A stretch of 6,668 nucleotides of DNA. Origin: Chloroflexota bacterium. GTDB taxonomy: Bacteria; Chloroflexota; Anaerolineae; Aggregatilineales; UBA3940. Location: contig DRKO01000250.1 of the NCBI GenBank assembly GCA_011051745.1, positions 1 through 6,668 of the forward strand. Reading direction: 5' to 3'. A program made the translations under genes and the position numbers. Positions 1 to 6,009 of the stretch are shown here, one piece after another. Each line of letters opens with the position of its first letter. Positions within the stretch are counted from its first letter, which is position 1. The notes beneath the pieces are model-generated. The model was not told the origin of the DNA, ran no database searches, and worked only from the letters and a program-made list of their open reading frames with translations.

Positions 1-2007
1 CTCGATCAGCTCAACGCGCCGCTGACGCTGCATCTGGAGCACGGAGAGCCTCTGCTCGGCAGCCCCAACCCGCACCCGCGCCGCCCCTTCTTCCTCGCGC
101 AGGCGCTGAAGCTCTTCCTCCTGCCGCTCAAAATCCACAAGCCGATGGTCTAACTCCTCGATGCGGGCGGCGAGGGCTTCCAGCGAGGCGCGATCCTCTG
201 CGAGACGTTCCTCCCACATGGCGGCCTGAGCGTCGAGCCGGGAGATCGCTTCCTCCACATCGGGCAGGGCATTGAGGATACGTTCCAGCTCGGCCCTGCG
301 GGCTTCGTAGCCGCTGTACTCCTCGACGGCCCGCCGCGCAGCCTCGTGAGCGTCCTCGTCGTAGCCCAGCGCCCTGAGCTGATCCTGCACCCCGGCCAGT
401 GCGGCCTGCTCCTCCTGTGCATATTCGCCGGTGTGAAGACTGGCTTCCACCCCAGCCAGTTGCTCCCGGACTTTCTCAAGCTCTTCGAGCGCTTCCCCGG
501 CGCGGGCCAGACGTTCCTCCAGCCGCGCCGCGTGCTCACGCCAGGAAGGCAGGTTTCGCAACTCATGCGCAATGGCTGCGATCTGCTTCTTTAGCTGCTC
601 GCTTTCTTCCTCCAGCGCTTCGATCCGATCCCTGTTGGCCCTCCAGAGCTCCGCTTTCTCTTTTCCCTGCCGGGTCAGGGTCTCCAGCAGTTCGTCGCGA
701 TGCTGCTCGCTGAGGCTCTGCCCACAGAGGGGGCAGACGGGGTCCGTCGCGTCGGCGATCAGGCTTTTCTGCCGGGCCAGCAGGTCCATTTCGGCTTTCA
801 GGTTGCGGTTGTCTGCTCTGAGGCGGGCCAGTTCTTCCTTGATCTCGCTCAGCCGTTCCTGAGAGGCGTCTCGCTCGCGCTCCCGTGCTTCGAGCTGCTC
901 GACGTTCTCCCGCGCCTCCTGAAGGAGGTGTTCCTCTGGACGTTTGCCGATCTCCTGCTCCAGATCGGAGAGACGCCGCTCCAGCGTCTGGCGGTCGGCC
1001 AGCAACCGGCTGCGGGCGGCCTCGATGGCCTGCTCCAGTGTGTGCTTCTGCTGAGAGAGATGTCGCTCCTGCCGCAGACGCTCGTTCAGTTCGCGTTCCT
1101 GCTGGCGGGCCTCCTGAAGGGCCGCGTAGCCTGCTTCGATCTCCTCCCGCAAGGTGAGCGCCTGCCGGTACTCGTCCAGACGGCTGAGGTGCTGCTCGTG
1201 TTCCTCCCGGACGCGCTTCAGCTCGGCTTCGTCCCGTTCGAGGCGGTGGATCAGATCGTCGTAGCGGGCGCGGAGGCTCTCGCGCTCCTGCGCGGCGCTT
1301 TCCAGTTCGTGGTAGGCTCTCTCTGCCTCGCGGACCTGCTCAACGAGGGTTTCCAGCGCCTGCTGGGCCTCGATCAACTCGCGCTGATACTCTGTCTCAC
1401 GGGTGAGTTCCTCGTCAATAGCCTGTATCTGGCCCCCAATCTGCTCGATCTCATTCTCAAGCGCATGCTGCCGATCACGGGCGCGTTGCTCGTAGACCTG
1501 CCAGCTCTCCAGCCCCAGAATGTCGCCCAGAACCTCTTTCCGCTCGGCGGGGGTCTTGGTCGTGAACTCGTCCGCACGTCCCTGTACAAGGAAGGCGGAG
1601 TTGATGAACGTCCGGTAGTCGAGGCGCAGGAGATGGTTGATCTGGCGCTGCGTCTCCCGGATGGACTTTCCAGAGAGCAAGCGCCACTCGTCCCCGTCCT
1701 GAATGTGCAGGGCCAGTGTGCTGCTTCCGCGCCCTCTGGCTGAACGATAGCGTGTAACGCGGTAAACGTTGCCATCCAGCAGGAAGGTCAGCGTGACGGA
1801 CATCTCCACCTCGCCCAGGTGGATCAACTCGTCATCGCGCTGGGCGCGGGCTTTTCCCCACAACGCCCATGTCATGGCATCCAGCAGGGACGATTTCCCC
1901 GCCCCGTTCGGCCCGGCCAGACAGGCCACATGAAGGCCGGTCAGGTCAAGCGAGACGGGGTCCCGATAAGCCAGAAAATTATGTAGTTCAAGTTTGAGCG
2001 GGATCAT
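1..2007 (-). CDS. sbcC: SbcC/Rad50-type DNA repair ATPase, C-terminal part cut off by window edge
   Basis: This is the ATPase subunit of an SbcCD (Mre11-Rad50-type) nuclease, which in this family tethers and processes DNA ends and hairpins. The visible 669 residues begin MIPLKLELHNFLAYRD, the usual SMC/Rad50 opening. Walker A GPNGAGKSS is at residues 32-40, and a Q-loop is at Q142 within FLVQGRADEF. From about residue 175 the protein is a long Glu/Arg/Leu-rich coiled coil, interrupted by the zinc hook CPLC at 425-428, after which the coil returns. The hook is normally near mid-protein, so roughly 180-200 residues, with the signature motif and Walker B, should lie beyond the left edge. The ATG at 2007 is preceded by AAGG five bases upstream. 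The upstream neighbour is phosphofructokinase, so the usual partner sbcD does not precede it. It might follow outside the window. No stop interrupts the frame. Confidence 0.93.
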   Translation of the reverse strand, partial: MIPLKLELHNFLAYRDPVSLDLTGLHVACLAGPNGAGKSSLLDAMTWALWGKARAQRDDELIHLGEVEMSVTLTFLLDGNVYRVTRYRSARGRGSSTLALHIQDGDEWRLLSGKSIRETQRQINHLLRLDYRTFINSAFLVQGRADEFTTKTPAERKEVLGDILGLESWQVYEQRARDRQHALENEIEQIGGQIQAIDEELTRETEYQRELIEAQQALETLVEQVREAERAYHELESAAQERESLRARYDDLIHRLERDEAELKRVREEHEQHLSRLDEYRQALTLREEIEAGYAALQEARQQERELNERLRQERHLSQQKHTLEQAIEAARSRLLADRQTLERRLSDLEQEIGKRPEEHLLQEARENVEQLEARERERDASQERLSEIKEELARLRADNRNLKAEMDLLARQKSLIADATDPVCPLCGQSLSEQHRDELLETLTRQGKEKAELWRANRDRIEALEEESEQLKKQIAAIAHELRNLPSWREHAARLEERLARAGEALEELEKVREQLAGVEASLHTGEYAQEEQAALAGVQDQLRALGYDEDAHEAARRAVEEYSGYEARRAELERILNALPDVEEAISRLDAQAAMWEERLAEDRASLEALAARIEELDHRLVDFERQEEELQRLREEEGAARVRVGAAEQRLSVLQMQRQRRVELIE

Positions 2008-2020
2008 GGCAGCCTTATTC

Positions 2021-2063
2021 AGAAAAGGCCGGTGGCTCTCTTCTCCCTGCGAGGCCACCGGCC
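2021..2063 (-). terminator. Rho-independent terminator downstream of the phosphofructokinase gene
   Basis: On the minus strand a perfect 10-base-pair GC-rich stem (arms 2054-2063 and 2027-2036, GGCCGGTGGC and GCCACCGGCC) encloses a 17-base loop and runs straight into TTTTCT. It lies 61 bases past the phosphofructokinase stop codon and ends only about 14 bases before the sbcC start codon. It should therefore separate the two genes or attenuate read-through into sbcC. The opposite strand has no T-run, so it is not a bidirectional terminator. Confidence 0.85.
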
Positions 2064-2123
2064 AGCTTCCCGGCAGCTTGAGCAGCCCTTGCCACTGACT
2101 CGGAACGAGGTAAGACTCACCCC

Positions 2124-3278
2124 TTAGCTCAGGAACATGGGCATACCGGCCACATGACGCACCTTTGGCCGGTACTCCTCGATGTCGTAAAGCTCGCCGA
2201 CGTCAACCACCTTGCGCCCCTGCATAATCATGCTGATCGGGATATCGGTGTAGATGCCGCCGCGCAGGGCGACCATCCGTCCGCTCTGCCCCTTGAGAAC
2301 CATGTCCATCGCCATATGGGCGTAGTTAAAGGCGACCATCAGGTCCAGCGAGTCGGGCGCACCGGAGCGCATCAGGTAGGCCAGTTGCTGATAGATGATG
2401 TTCTCGCCGGTTAGCTCCCTGATCGTCTCACCGGTGACGAGTCCGATCCCGCCCAGCTTCCTGTGGCCATAGGCGTCGGCCTCCCCGCGCTCTATGATCT
2501 CGCCGCCCTCCATTCTCGCACCCTCGGAGATGGTCATCATGGCGTAGTTGCTGGGGTTGGCCTGTTTATCCTTCATCAGCAGATCGGCCAGCTTGCGGGG
2601 ATCAAAGGGAACCTCGGAGATGATCGCGCGGTCCACACCGGCGAGATATGCTGCGATCAGGGAGGTTTCCCCGGAATGCCTGCCGAACAGTTCGACTACC
2701 GCGATACGCTCGTGGGAACCGGTGCTGGTACGCAGGTTGTTGATAAAATCAACGCTGCGCGTCACGGCAGTGCTGAAGCCGATGCAGTAATCCGTCCCGA
2801 AGACATCGTTGTCCATCGTCTTCGGGATGCCCATGATGCGTACTCCCTCACGGTGCAGCCGCTCGGCATAGCTCAGGGTGTCATCGCCGCCAATGGCGAT
2901 GATCACATCCAGTCCCAGATGCTCAATCACCCTGAGCACATGCGCGGTGTAATCCTTCGGCTCCTGATCGGGAGACCAGTCATCACCGCGCAGATGTTCG
3001 GGCACTTCTTTGGGCCTGACGTGGCTGGGGTTGGTACGTGAGGTGTGTAGAAACGTCCCGCCCGTGCGGGCGATACGCCGGACGGCCATCTTGTCCAACT
3101 CGACGGCGCAGCGCCAGTTTTCTTTGTCGTCCTGGAGGTTATAGTTCAGCAACCCGGCCCAGCCCCGGCGGATGCCGAGAACAGTATGCCCCTCGTCTAC
3201 GCCTCGATCAACGAGTGCCTTGATGCAGGGGTTGAGGCCCGGCACATCACCGCCACCTGTTAGAACACCGATCTTCAT
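2124..3278 (-). CDS. pfp: 6-phosphofructokinase, probably pyrophosphate-dependent
   Basis: This 384-residue PFK-family enzyme phosphorylates fructose 6-phosphate to fructose 1,6-bisphosphate in glycolysis. Visible motifs are the N-terminal phosphate-donor loop TGGGDVPGLN (7-16), GGDDT (130-134), PKTMDND (152-158) with catalytic Asp156, GRHSG (199-203), SEGA (251-254), and MRSGAPDS (303-310) where many relatives have a QRGG-type loop. D133 aligns with E. coli Gly104 and K153 with Gly124. Asp and Lys at these places are the family signature for PPi rather than ATP as donor, and a PPi enzyme would work reversibly. The ATG at 3278 was chosen because GGAGGAGG lies eight bases upstream. An in-frame ATG at 3296 and the open frame back to 3752 have no such support, and the extra sequence does not look like PFK. 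The family assignment is nearly certain; the donor is inferred from two residues. Confidence 0.95.
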   Translation of the reverse strand: MKIGVLTGGGDVPGLNPCIKALVDRGVDEGHTVLGIRRGWAGLLNYNLQDDKENWRCAVELDKMAVRRIARTGGTFLHTSRTNPSHVRPKEVPEHLRGDDWSPDQEPKDYTAHVLRVIEHLGLDVIIAIGGDDTLSYAERLHREGVRIMGIPKTMDNDVFGTDYCIGFSTAVTRSVDFINNLRTSTGSHERIAVVELFGRHSGETSLIAAYLAGVDRAIISEVPFDPRKLADLLMKDKQANPSNYAMMTISEGARMEGGEIIERGEADAYGHRKLGGIGLVTGETIRELTGENIIYQQLAYLMRSGAPDSLDLMVAFNYAHMAMDMVLKGQSGRMVALRGGIYTDIPISMIMQGRKVVDVGELYDIEEYRPKVRHVAGMPMFLS

Positions 3279-3286
3279 TGATTTAA

Positions 3287-3294
3287 CCTCCTCC
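3287..3294 (-). promoter_or_regulatory. Strong Shine-Dalgarno of the phosphofructokinase gene
   Basis: The minus strand reads GGAGGAGG, then an eight-base AT-rich spacer, then ATG at 3278. This decides the start codon. The next upstream in-frame ATG (3296) lies before this site and would place the Shine-Dalgarno inside the coding region. Confidence 0.85.
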
Positions 3295-3337
3295 ATTGTG
3301 GGGGGCAGTGCAAAATATACGCCTTCGACCTGCGGAA

Positions 3338-3367
3338 AGCCCGCCCGGGGACGGGCTGAATATAATA
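3338..3367 (-). promoter_or_regulatory. Hairpin and AT-rich -10-like block in the phosphofructokinase leader
   Basis: On the minus strand an AT-rich stretch (TATTATATT, 3367-3359) with -10-like hexamers is followed directly by a hairpin with six-base arms AGCCCG and CGGGCT (3357-3352 and 3343-3338) and an eight-base loop. A second -10-like TATATT lies at 3319-3314. I cannot find a convincing -35 hexamer for either, so this marks a likely promoter and leader zone rather than a resolved promoter. The plus strand contains a perfect TATAAT (3361-3366), but the matching -35 position falls in the GC-rich hairpin. Confidence 0.35.
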
Positions 3368-3467
3368 GATCCTGTCCCGGTCTCATTTTACCGCAGTTTT
3401 TGCTGGCCGGGGCATCGTGAGGGCGGGGGCGGATGGCAGAATGTGAACGTTTCTCAACTTCTCTCGA

Positions 3468-3496
3468 TTGCCCTCGCTCACGGGCGATGCTATGAT
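3468..3496 (+). promoter_or_regulatory. Sigma-70-type promoter for the rightward cluster
   Basis: TTGCCC (3468-3473) and TATGAT (3491-3496) are separated by exactly 17 bases, and the -10 carries an upstream TG (3488-3489), making it an extended -10 element. Transcription would start near 3503 and give a leader of about 43 bases before the ATG at 3546. It is the only well-formed promoter I see in the window. Confidence 0.65.
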
Positions 3497-3545
3497 GAAT
3501 CCGGAAAAGGGACTGCCCGATCGAGACATAGCAAAGGGAAAACGT

Positions 3546-3863
3546 ATGACGGAGGGGTACGACTATCATTTTCTGATCCTTGCGCCCGGCCTGCAGGGGG
3601 CCTGGTTCTTTCAGGCTGCGCGGCAATACTGGCAGCGCTTCCAGCCCATTGTGACGGATGAGTGGGAATTGCTGGCGTATATTCCAGAGGAGGCGAAGGT
3701 AGCCGTGACGCTGCTCGCCCGCCCTGACACAGCCGAGTATGCGCGTGAGCAAATTGAGGCACAGCGTGAGGGAGTCACGTTAGATATGGTGGTGGCAAGC
3801 GACCTCCCCATGATGGAGACAATCCTTAACGCGCGGGCTGAATCCGGTCGGCCTTTCGGATAG
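3546..3863 (+). CDS. Small protein of unknown function, stand-alone copy of a 101-residue domain
   Basis: I do not recognise this 105-residue family. Almost the whole protein (residues 5-105) matches, without gaps, the last 101 residues of the next gene's product; a hand count gives about 45 identities. Shared blocks are DYH-(F/W)-LILAPGLQ (6-17), the aromatic WFF-AAR-YW-F-P segment (20-34), LAR-DT-Y (57-65) and a terminal FG. The pattern suggests an alternating beta/alpha fold, starting with a hydrophobic strand and an aromatic-rich helix; this is a reading of the sequence only. There is no signal peptide, membrane segment or cysteine. The ATG at 3546 follows AAAGGGA by six bases and lies downstream of the 3468-3496 promoter, whereas a longer frame opening at TTG 3468 would start on the -35 hexamer itself. 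The stop codon TAG overlaps the Shine-Dalgarno of the next gene, so translation is probably coupled. Confidence 0.82.
   Translation: MTEGYDYHFLILAPGLQGAWFFQAARQYWQRFQPIVTDEWELLAYIPEEAKVAVTLLARPDTAEYAREQIEAQREGVTLDMVVASDLPMMETILNARAESGRPFG
3558..3863 (+). repeat. Duplicated domain, copy 1 (stand-alone)
   Basis: This stretch encodes residues 5-105 plus the stop codon and is paired with 5086-5391 at a constant offset of 1528 bases, with no insertion or deletion. The nucleotide identity includes a perfect 24-base block (3574-3597 against 5102-5125) and TTCGGATAGG across both stop codons (3855-3864 against 5383-5392). Protein identity of roughly 45% between these blocks indicates an old duplication rather than a fresh one. 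Confidence 0.85.
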
Positions 3864-3873
3864 GAGCAGAGCC

Positions 3874-5391
3874 ATGAACTTCCGCGAGTACAGGTGGTTC
3901 AGGAACCCACGCGGGCTACATAACATCGGCGTTTTCCATCCTTTTCGCCTGGAACGTTACACTCGCCCCAGGATGGGCTGGGCCAAGATGGTCGTCGGGG
4001 GGAACGAGTACGTCAGTGCTGCCAGCCAACTGGCGGCCAACAACTGCATGACGATCATCCGCATCTTCCGGGAGAACATGGGAGCGATGCGCCCGCCCGA
4101 TGTCTGGTATGAGAACTATCGCGAGTATATCAACAACGGCTGCTACTGGTTTGAACTGTACAACGAACCAAATCTGGAGGGCGAGTGGCCGCAGACAGGG
4201 CCGGGTGGCGGCCCTAACGTATTCGTCTCGTGGGACAACACCGAGGAAGTCATCAAGCCCCTGATGGACAACTGGATCGAATGGGCCGAGCGTGTGATCG
4301 ATCTGGGAGGATATCCGGGATTTCCGGCGCTGGCCGATAGCGCCGATCACCGGCACGCCACCGTTTTCTGGCTTGACGCTTTCCTGCGCTATCTGCGGGA
4401 AAATCACAACACGCGCTTCCGGCGCGTGATCGCCAACGGCCTGTGGTGCGCCACGCACCCTTATCTGCACAACCACTTCTATCAGGAGCCGCCGGGCGGG
4501 CCGCCTCATGTGGCGAGGCCCTATTATCAGGAACGGGCCAACGAGCCCGGCTGGCACTTTGAGTACCCCTACGATCCTCTCCAGCAGTACCACGATCCGG
4601 GCCGGACGGTCTTCGGGGGCACGGAGCTGACCCCCTTCGGAGACCCCAACGGGTTGATCGCCAGCGGACAGGCGTTTCAGGAGTTGCTGAAGCGCTACTT
4701 CGACGCCGGGCCGGTTCCCGTCGTCGGCACGGAAGGTGGCATCTGGAAAATCCCCAAGCCTGACGATGAACCGCACCTGATTGACGATCGCTACCCGCCT
4801 TACAGCTACGAAAGCCACGCCGAAGCGACGATGGCAATGTGGCGCTGGATCGTCGAGAAGGGGCCGCCCTGGTTCTGGGGCGTGACGCTGTGGAACGAAT
4901 CGGACTACTACGACATTCAGGGGACGGTGCTGGCGATTGATCGCATGGTGGCCGAGGAGCCACTCCTTAAAGAGGTTCCCGACATTGACACGGGCGGGGG
5001 CGTCGCGTGGGAACCGGGCGTGGACTTGCCGGGCGAGGAGCCGGAACCGACCCCCGGAGCCGGACCGGGGCCGGTTCGGGGCGAGCCGGATTACCACTGG
5101 TTGATCCTTGCGCCCGGCCTGCAGGCCGACTGGTTCTTCCTGGCGGCGCGTCGTTACTGGCAGACTTTCCGCCCAACCGTGCTGACCGACTGGCGGATGA
5201 TCGAGCTGCTCCCCTCGGATAAGAGTCTGGCTGTCACCGTGCTGGCCCGCAGCGATACGATTGACTATATGAATGAGCGCGTCCGTGATGCTTATCCCAA
5301 CGTGTTCTACGACCCGATCGTGTTCGACTCGCTGGCCGAGATGCAGGCTGAGCTGGATCGGCGGGCGACATATCAGCAGCGCTTCGGATAG
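3874..5391 (+). CDS. Putative clan GH-A-like glycoside hydrolase with C-terminal unknown domain
   Basis: This 505-residue two-part protein has an N-terminal region (about 1-370) that looks like a clan GH-A (beta/alpha)8 hydrolase. YNEPN (96-100) places the acid/base Glu at E98 at the end of strand 4, and VVGTEGG (283-289) offers E287 as nucleophile at strand 7. Trp/Tyr-rich stretches (W335 to Y346, PPWFWGVTLWNESDYY) fit a sugar-binding cleft. I cannot name the GH family or substrate. A Gly/Pro/Glu linker (about 373-403) leads to residues 405-505, the second copy of the domain in the preceding gene. No signal peptide is present. In-frame TGA at 3811, with no ATG, GTG or TTG between it and 3874, rules out a longer secreted form. 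GGAG seven bases before the ATG overlaps the upstream stop. Its place between a domain homologue and a DUF952 gene gives no pathway. Catalytic activity is inferred from motifs only. Confidence 0.8.
   Translation: MNFREYRWFRNPRGLHNIGVFHPFRLERYTRPRMGWAKMVVGGNEYVSAASQLAANNCMTIIRIFRENMGAMRPPDVWYENYREYINNGCYWFELYNEPNLEGEWPQTGPGGGPNVFVSWDNTEEVIKPLMDNWIEWAERVIDLGGYPGFPALADSADHRHATVFWLDAFLRYLRENHNTRFRRVIANGLWCATHPYLHNHFYQEPPGGPPHVARPYYQERANEPGWHFEYPYDPLQQYHDPGRTVFGGTELTPFGDPNGLIASGQAFQELLKRYFDAGPVPVVGTEGGIWKIPKPDDEPHLIDDRYPPYSYESHAEATMAMWRWIVEKGPPWFWGVTLWNESDYYDIQGTVLAIDRMVAEEPLLKEVPDIDTGGGVAWEPGVDLPGEEPEPTPGAGPGPVRGEPDYHWLILAPGLQADWFFLAARRYWQTFRPTVLTDWRMIELLPSDKSLAVTVLARSDTIDYMNERVRDAYPNVFYDPIVFDSLAEMQAELDRRATYQQRFG
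5086..5391 (+). repeat. Duplicated domain, copy 2 (C-terminus of the hydrolase-like protein)
   Basis: This encodes residues 405-505 plus the stop codon of the hydrolase-like protein, joined to the catalytic part by a Gly/Pro-rich linker. It matches 3558-3863 without gaps and in a compatible frame. Differences from copy 1 concentrate in the middle and before the C-terminus, while LILAPGLQ, the WFF-AAR-YW segment, LAR-DT-Y and the final FG are kept. Confidence 0.85.
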
Positions 5392-5424
5392 GGCGAATAT
5401 GCCAGCGCCCCCAGGGATGCGGCC

Positions 5425-5781
5425 ATGAGCTGGATACTGCACATCACGACCCGCGAGCAATGGGAATCGGCCCGGAAAGCTGGCCTTTATCGCCCGGCCT
5501 CGCTGGATACGGAGGGGTTCATCCACTGCTCAACGCCGCAGCAGGTGATCAGAGTCGCCAACGCCTTTTACCGGGGACAGGAGGGGCTGGTGCTCCTCTG
5601 CATCGAGCCGGAGAAGGTCAAAGCTCCGATTCGCTACGAGGCCCCTGTGGAGGAAGACGCCGGCGGGGAAGAGCGCTTCCCTCACATTTACGGCCCCCTG
5701 AACGCGGATGCGGTCGTCAGGGTGATGGATTTCCCTCCGGGGGAGGATGGGACGTTCACCCTGCCGGGCGGGATCGCCTGA
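5425..5781 (+). CDS. DUF952 family protein
   Basis: This 118-residue protein fits the compact DUF952 family (often around 110-120 residues). Recognisable family features are ILHITTREQWESARKAGLY (4-22), SLDTEGFIHCST (26-37) with His34, Q39-Q40 and N46-F48 after it, and FPHIYGPLNADAVV (85-98). The biochemical role is not established to my knowledge. I recall, without being able to check, that the family has been linked to the ADP-ribosyltransferase fold; the conserved His6, Tyr22 and His34 would be the residues to test. It is probably cytoplasmic, with no signal or membrane segment. AGGGA (5413-5417) lies seven bases before the ATG. It follows the hydrolase-like gene by 33 bases with no terminator between, so co-transcription is likely, but no functional link is evident. 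Confidence 0.88.
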   Translation: MSWILHITTREQWESARKAGLYRPASLDTEGFIHCSTPQQVIRVANAFYRGQEGLVLLCIEPEKVKAPIRYEAPVEEDAGGEERFPHIYGPLNADAVVRVMDFPPGEDGTFTLPGGIA

Positions 5782-6009
5782 GCGCAGGCCTGTGCCGGTC
5801 GTCGTTGCGGACGATTTGCCGACGAGAAGTGCTATTCTTACGCGAGTTTGATAGAATCCAGAGCGGGGATAGGAGGATAATCCGGTTACCTGGAAGTGAA
5901 TTTAACCGATCCGGCCCTGTTGAGTGCAGTCAGTGTGGCGCGTCGGAATCGCCACAGTTCGCAACGTTCGGGCTGATCGGGGTGATAAGTGGTTTAGTGA
6001 AGGAAAGCT
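5782..6009. other. Intergenic region upstream of the clpB-like gene
   Basis: No convincing gene lies here. It contains several short inverted repeats: GCCTG/CAGGC (5776-5780 and 5785-5789) overlapping the DUF952 stop, TCGTCG/CGACGA (5799-5804 and 5820-5825), CGGTTA/TAACCG (5883-5888 and 5903-5908), and a stronger one at 5934-5956. None has a T-run, so no intrinsic terminator for the upstream cluster is visible. AT-richer stretches near 5833-5857 (TATTCT, TTGATAGAAT) could hold a promoter, but no -35/-10 pair with correct spacing stands out. I found no CIRCE (GCACTC-N9-GAGTGC) element. Confidence 0.5.
5934..5956. promoter_or_regulatory. Operator-like inverted repeat before the clpB-like gene
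   Basis: Perfect seven-base arms TGTGGCG (5934-5940) and CGCCACA (5950-5956) flank a nine-base spacer, 53 bases before the ATG. The 16-base centre-to-centre distance is close to one and a half helical turns. It could be a repressor site for heat-shock control or a hairpin in the mRNA leader. The sequence is neither CIRCE nor the actinobacterial HAIR element. Confidence 0.35.

Noticed and set aside
700..1743. Long open frame on the plus strand, antisense to sbcC
   Set aside because: It mirrors the coiled-coil coding region, has no family motif, and the opposite strand encodes a clear Rad50-type protein with Walker A, Q-loop and zinc hook.
2463..3041. 192-codon plus-strand frame inside the phosphofructokinase gene
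   Set aside because: It is an antisense shadow. All conserved PFK motifs read on the minus strand, and this frame resembles no known protein.
3361..3366. Perfect TATAAT on the plus strand as a promoter
   Set aside because: The -35 position falls in GC-rich sequence (AGCCCG) with no resemblance to TTGACA and no extended -10, and a better promoter for the rightward genes lies at 3468-3496.
3279..3752. N-terminal extension of phosphofructokinase to position 3752
   Set aside because: The extension runs through the divergent promoter region and the start of the 105-residue gene. The PFK fold begins exactly at MKIGVLTGGG, and GGAGGAGG fixes the start at 3278.
3916..5526. 536-codon open frame on the minus strand
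   Set aside because: It is the antisense of the hydrolase-like gene and the start of the DUF952 gene. The protein is rich in Arg, Pro and Val without domain structure, while the plus strand has motifs, ribosome binding sites and an internal homologue.
5776..5789. Small hairpin at the DUF952 stop codon as a terminator
   Set aside because: The stem is only five base pairs and no T-run follows.
5920..5930. TTGAGTGCAGT resembling half of a CIRCE or HAIR element
   Set aside because: GAGTGC is present but the partner GCACTC nine bases upstream is missing, and the HAIR arms CTTGAGT-N7-ACTCAAG are not formed.
5896..5976. Possible 26-codon leader ORF starting at GTG 5896, with AGGAGG upstream at 5871-5876
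   Set aside because: The Shine-Dalgarno-like site is 19 bases from the GTG, too far, and the short peptide has no regulatory feature such as a codon run. It is left as unexplained sequence.
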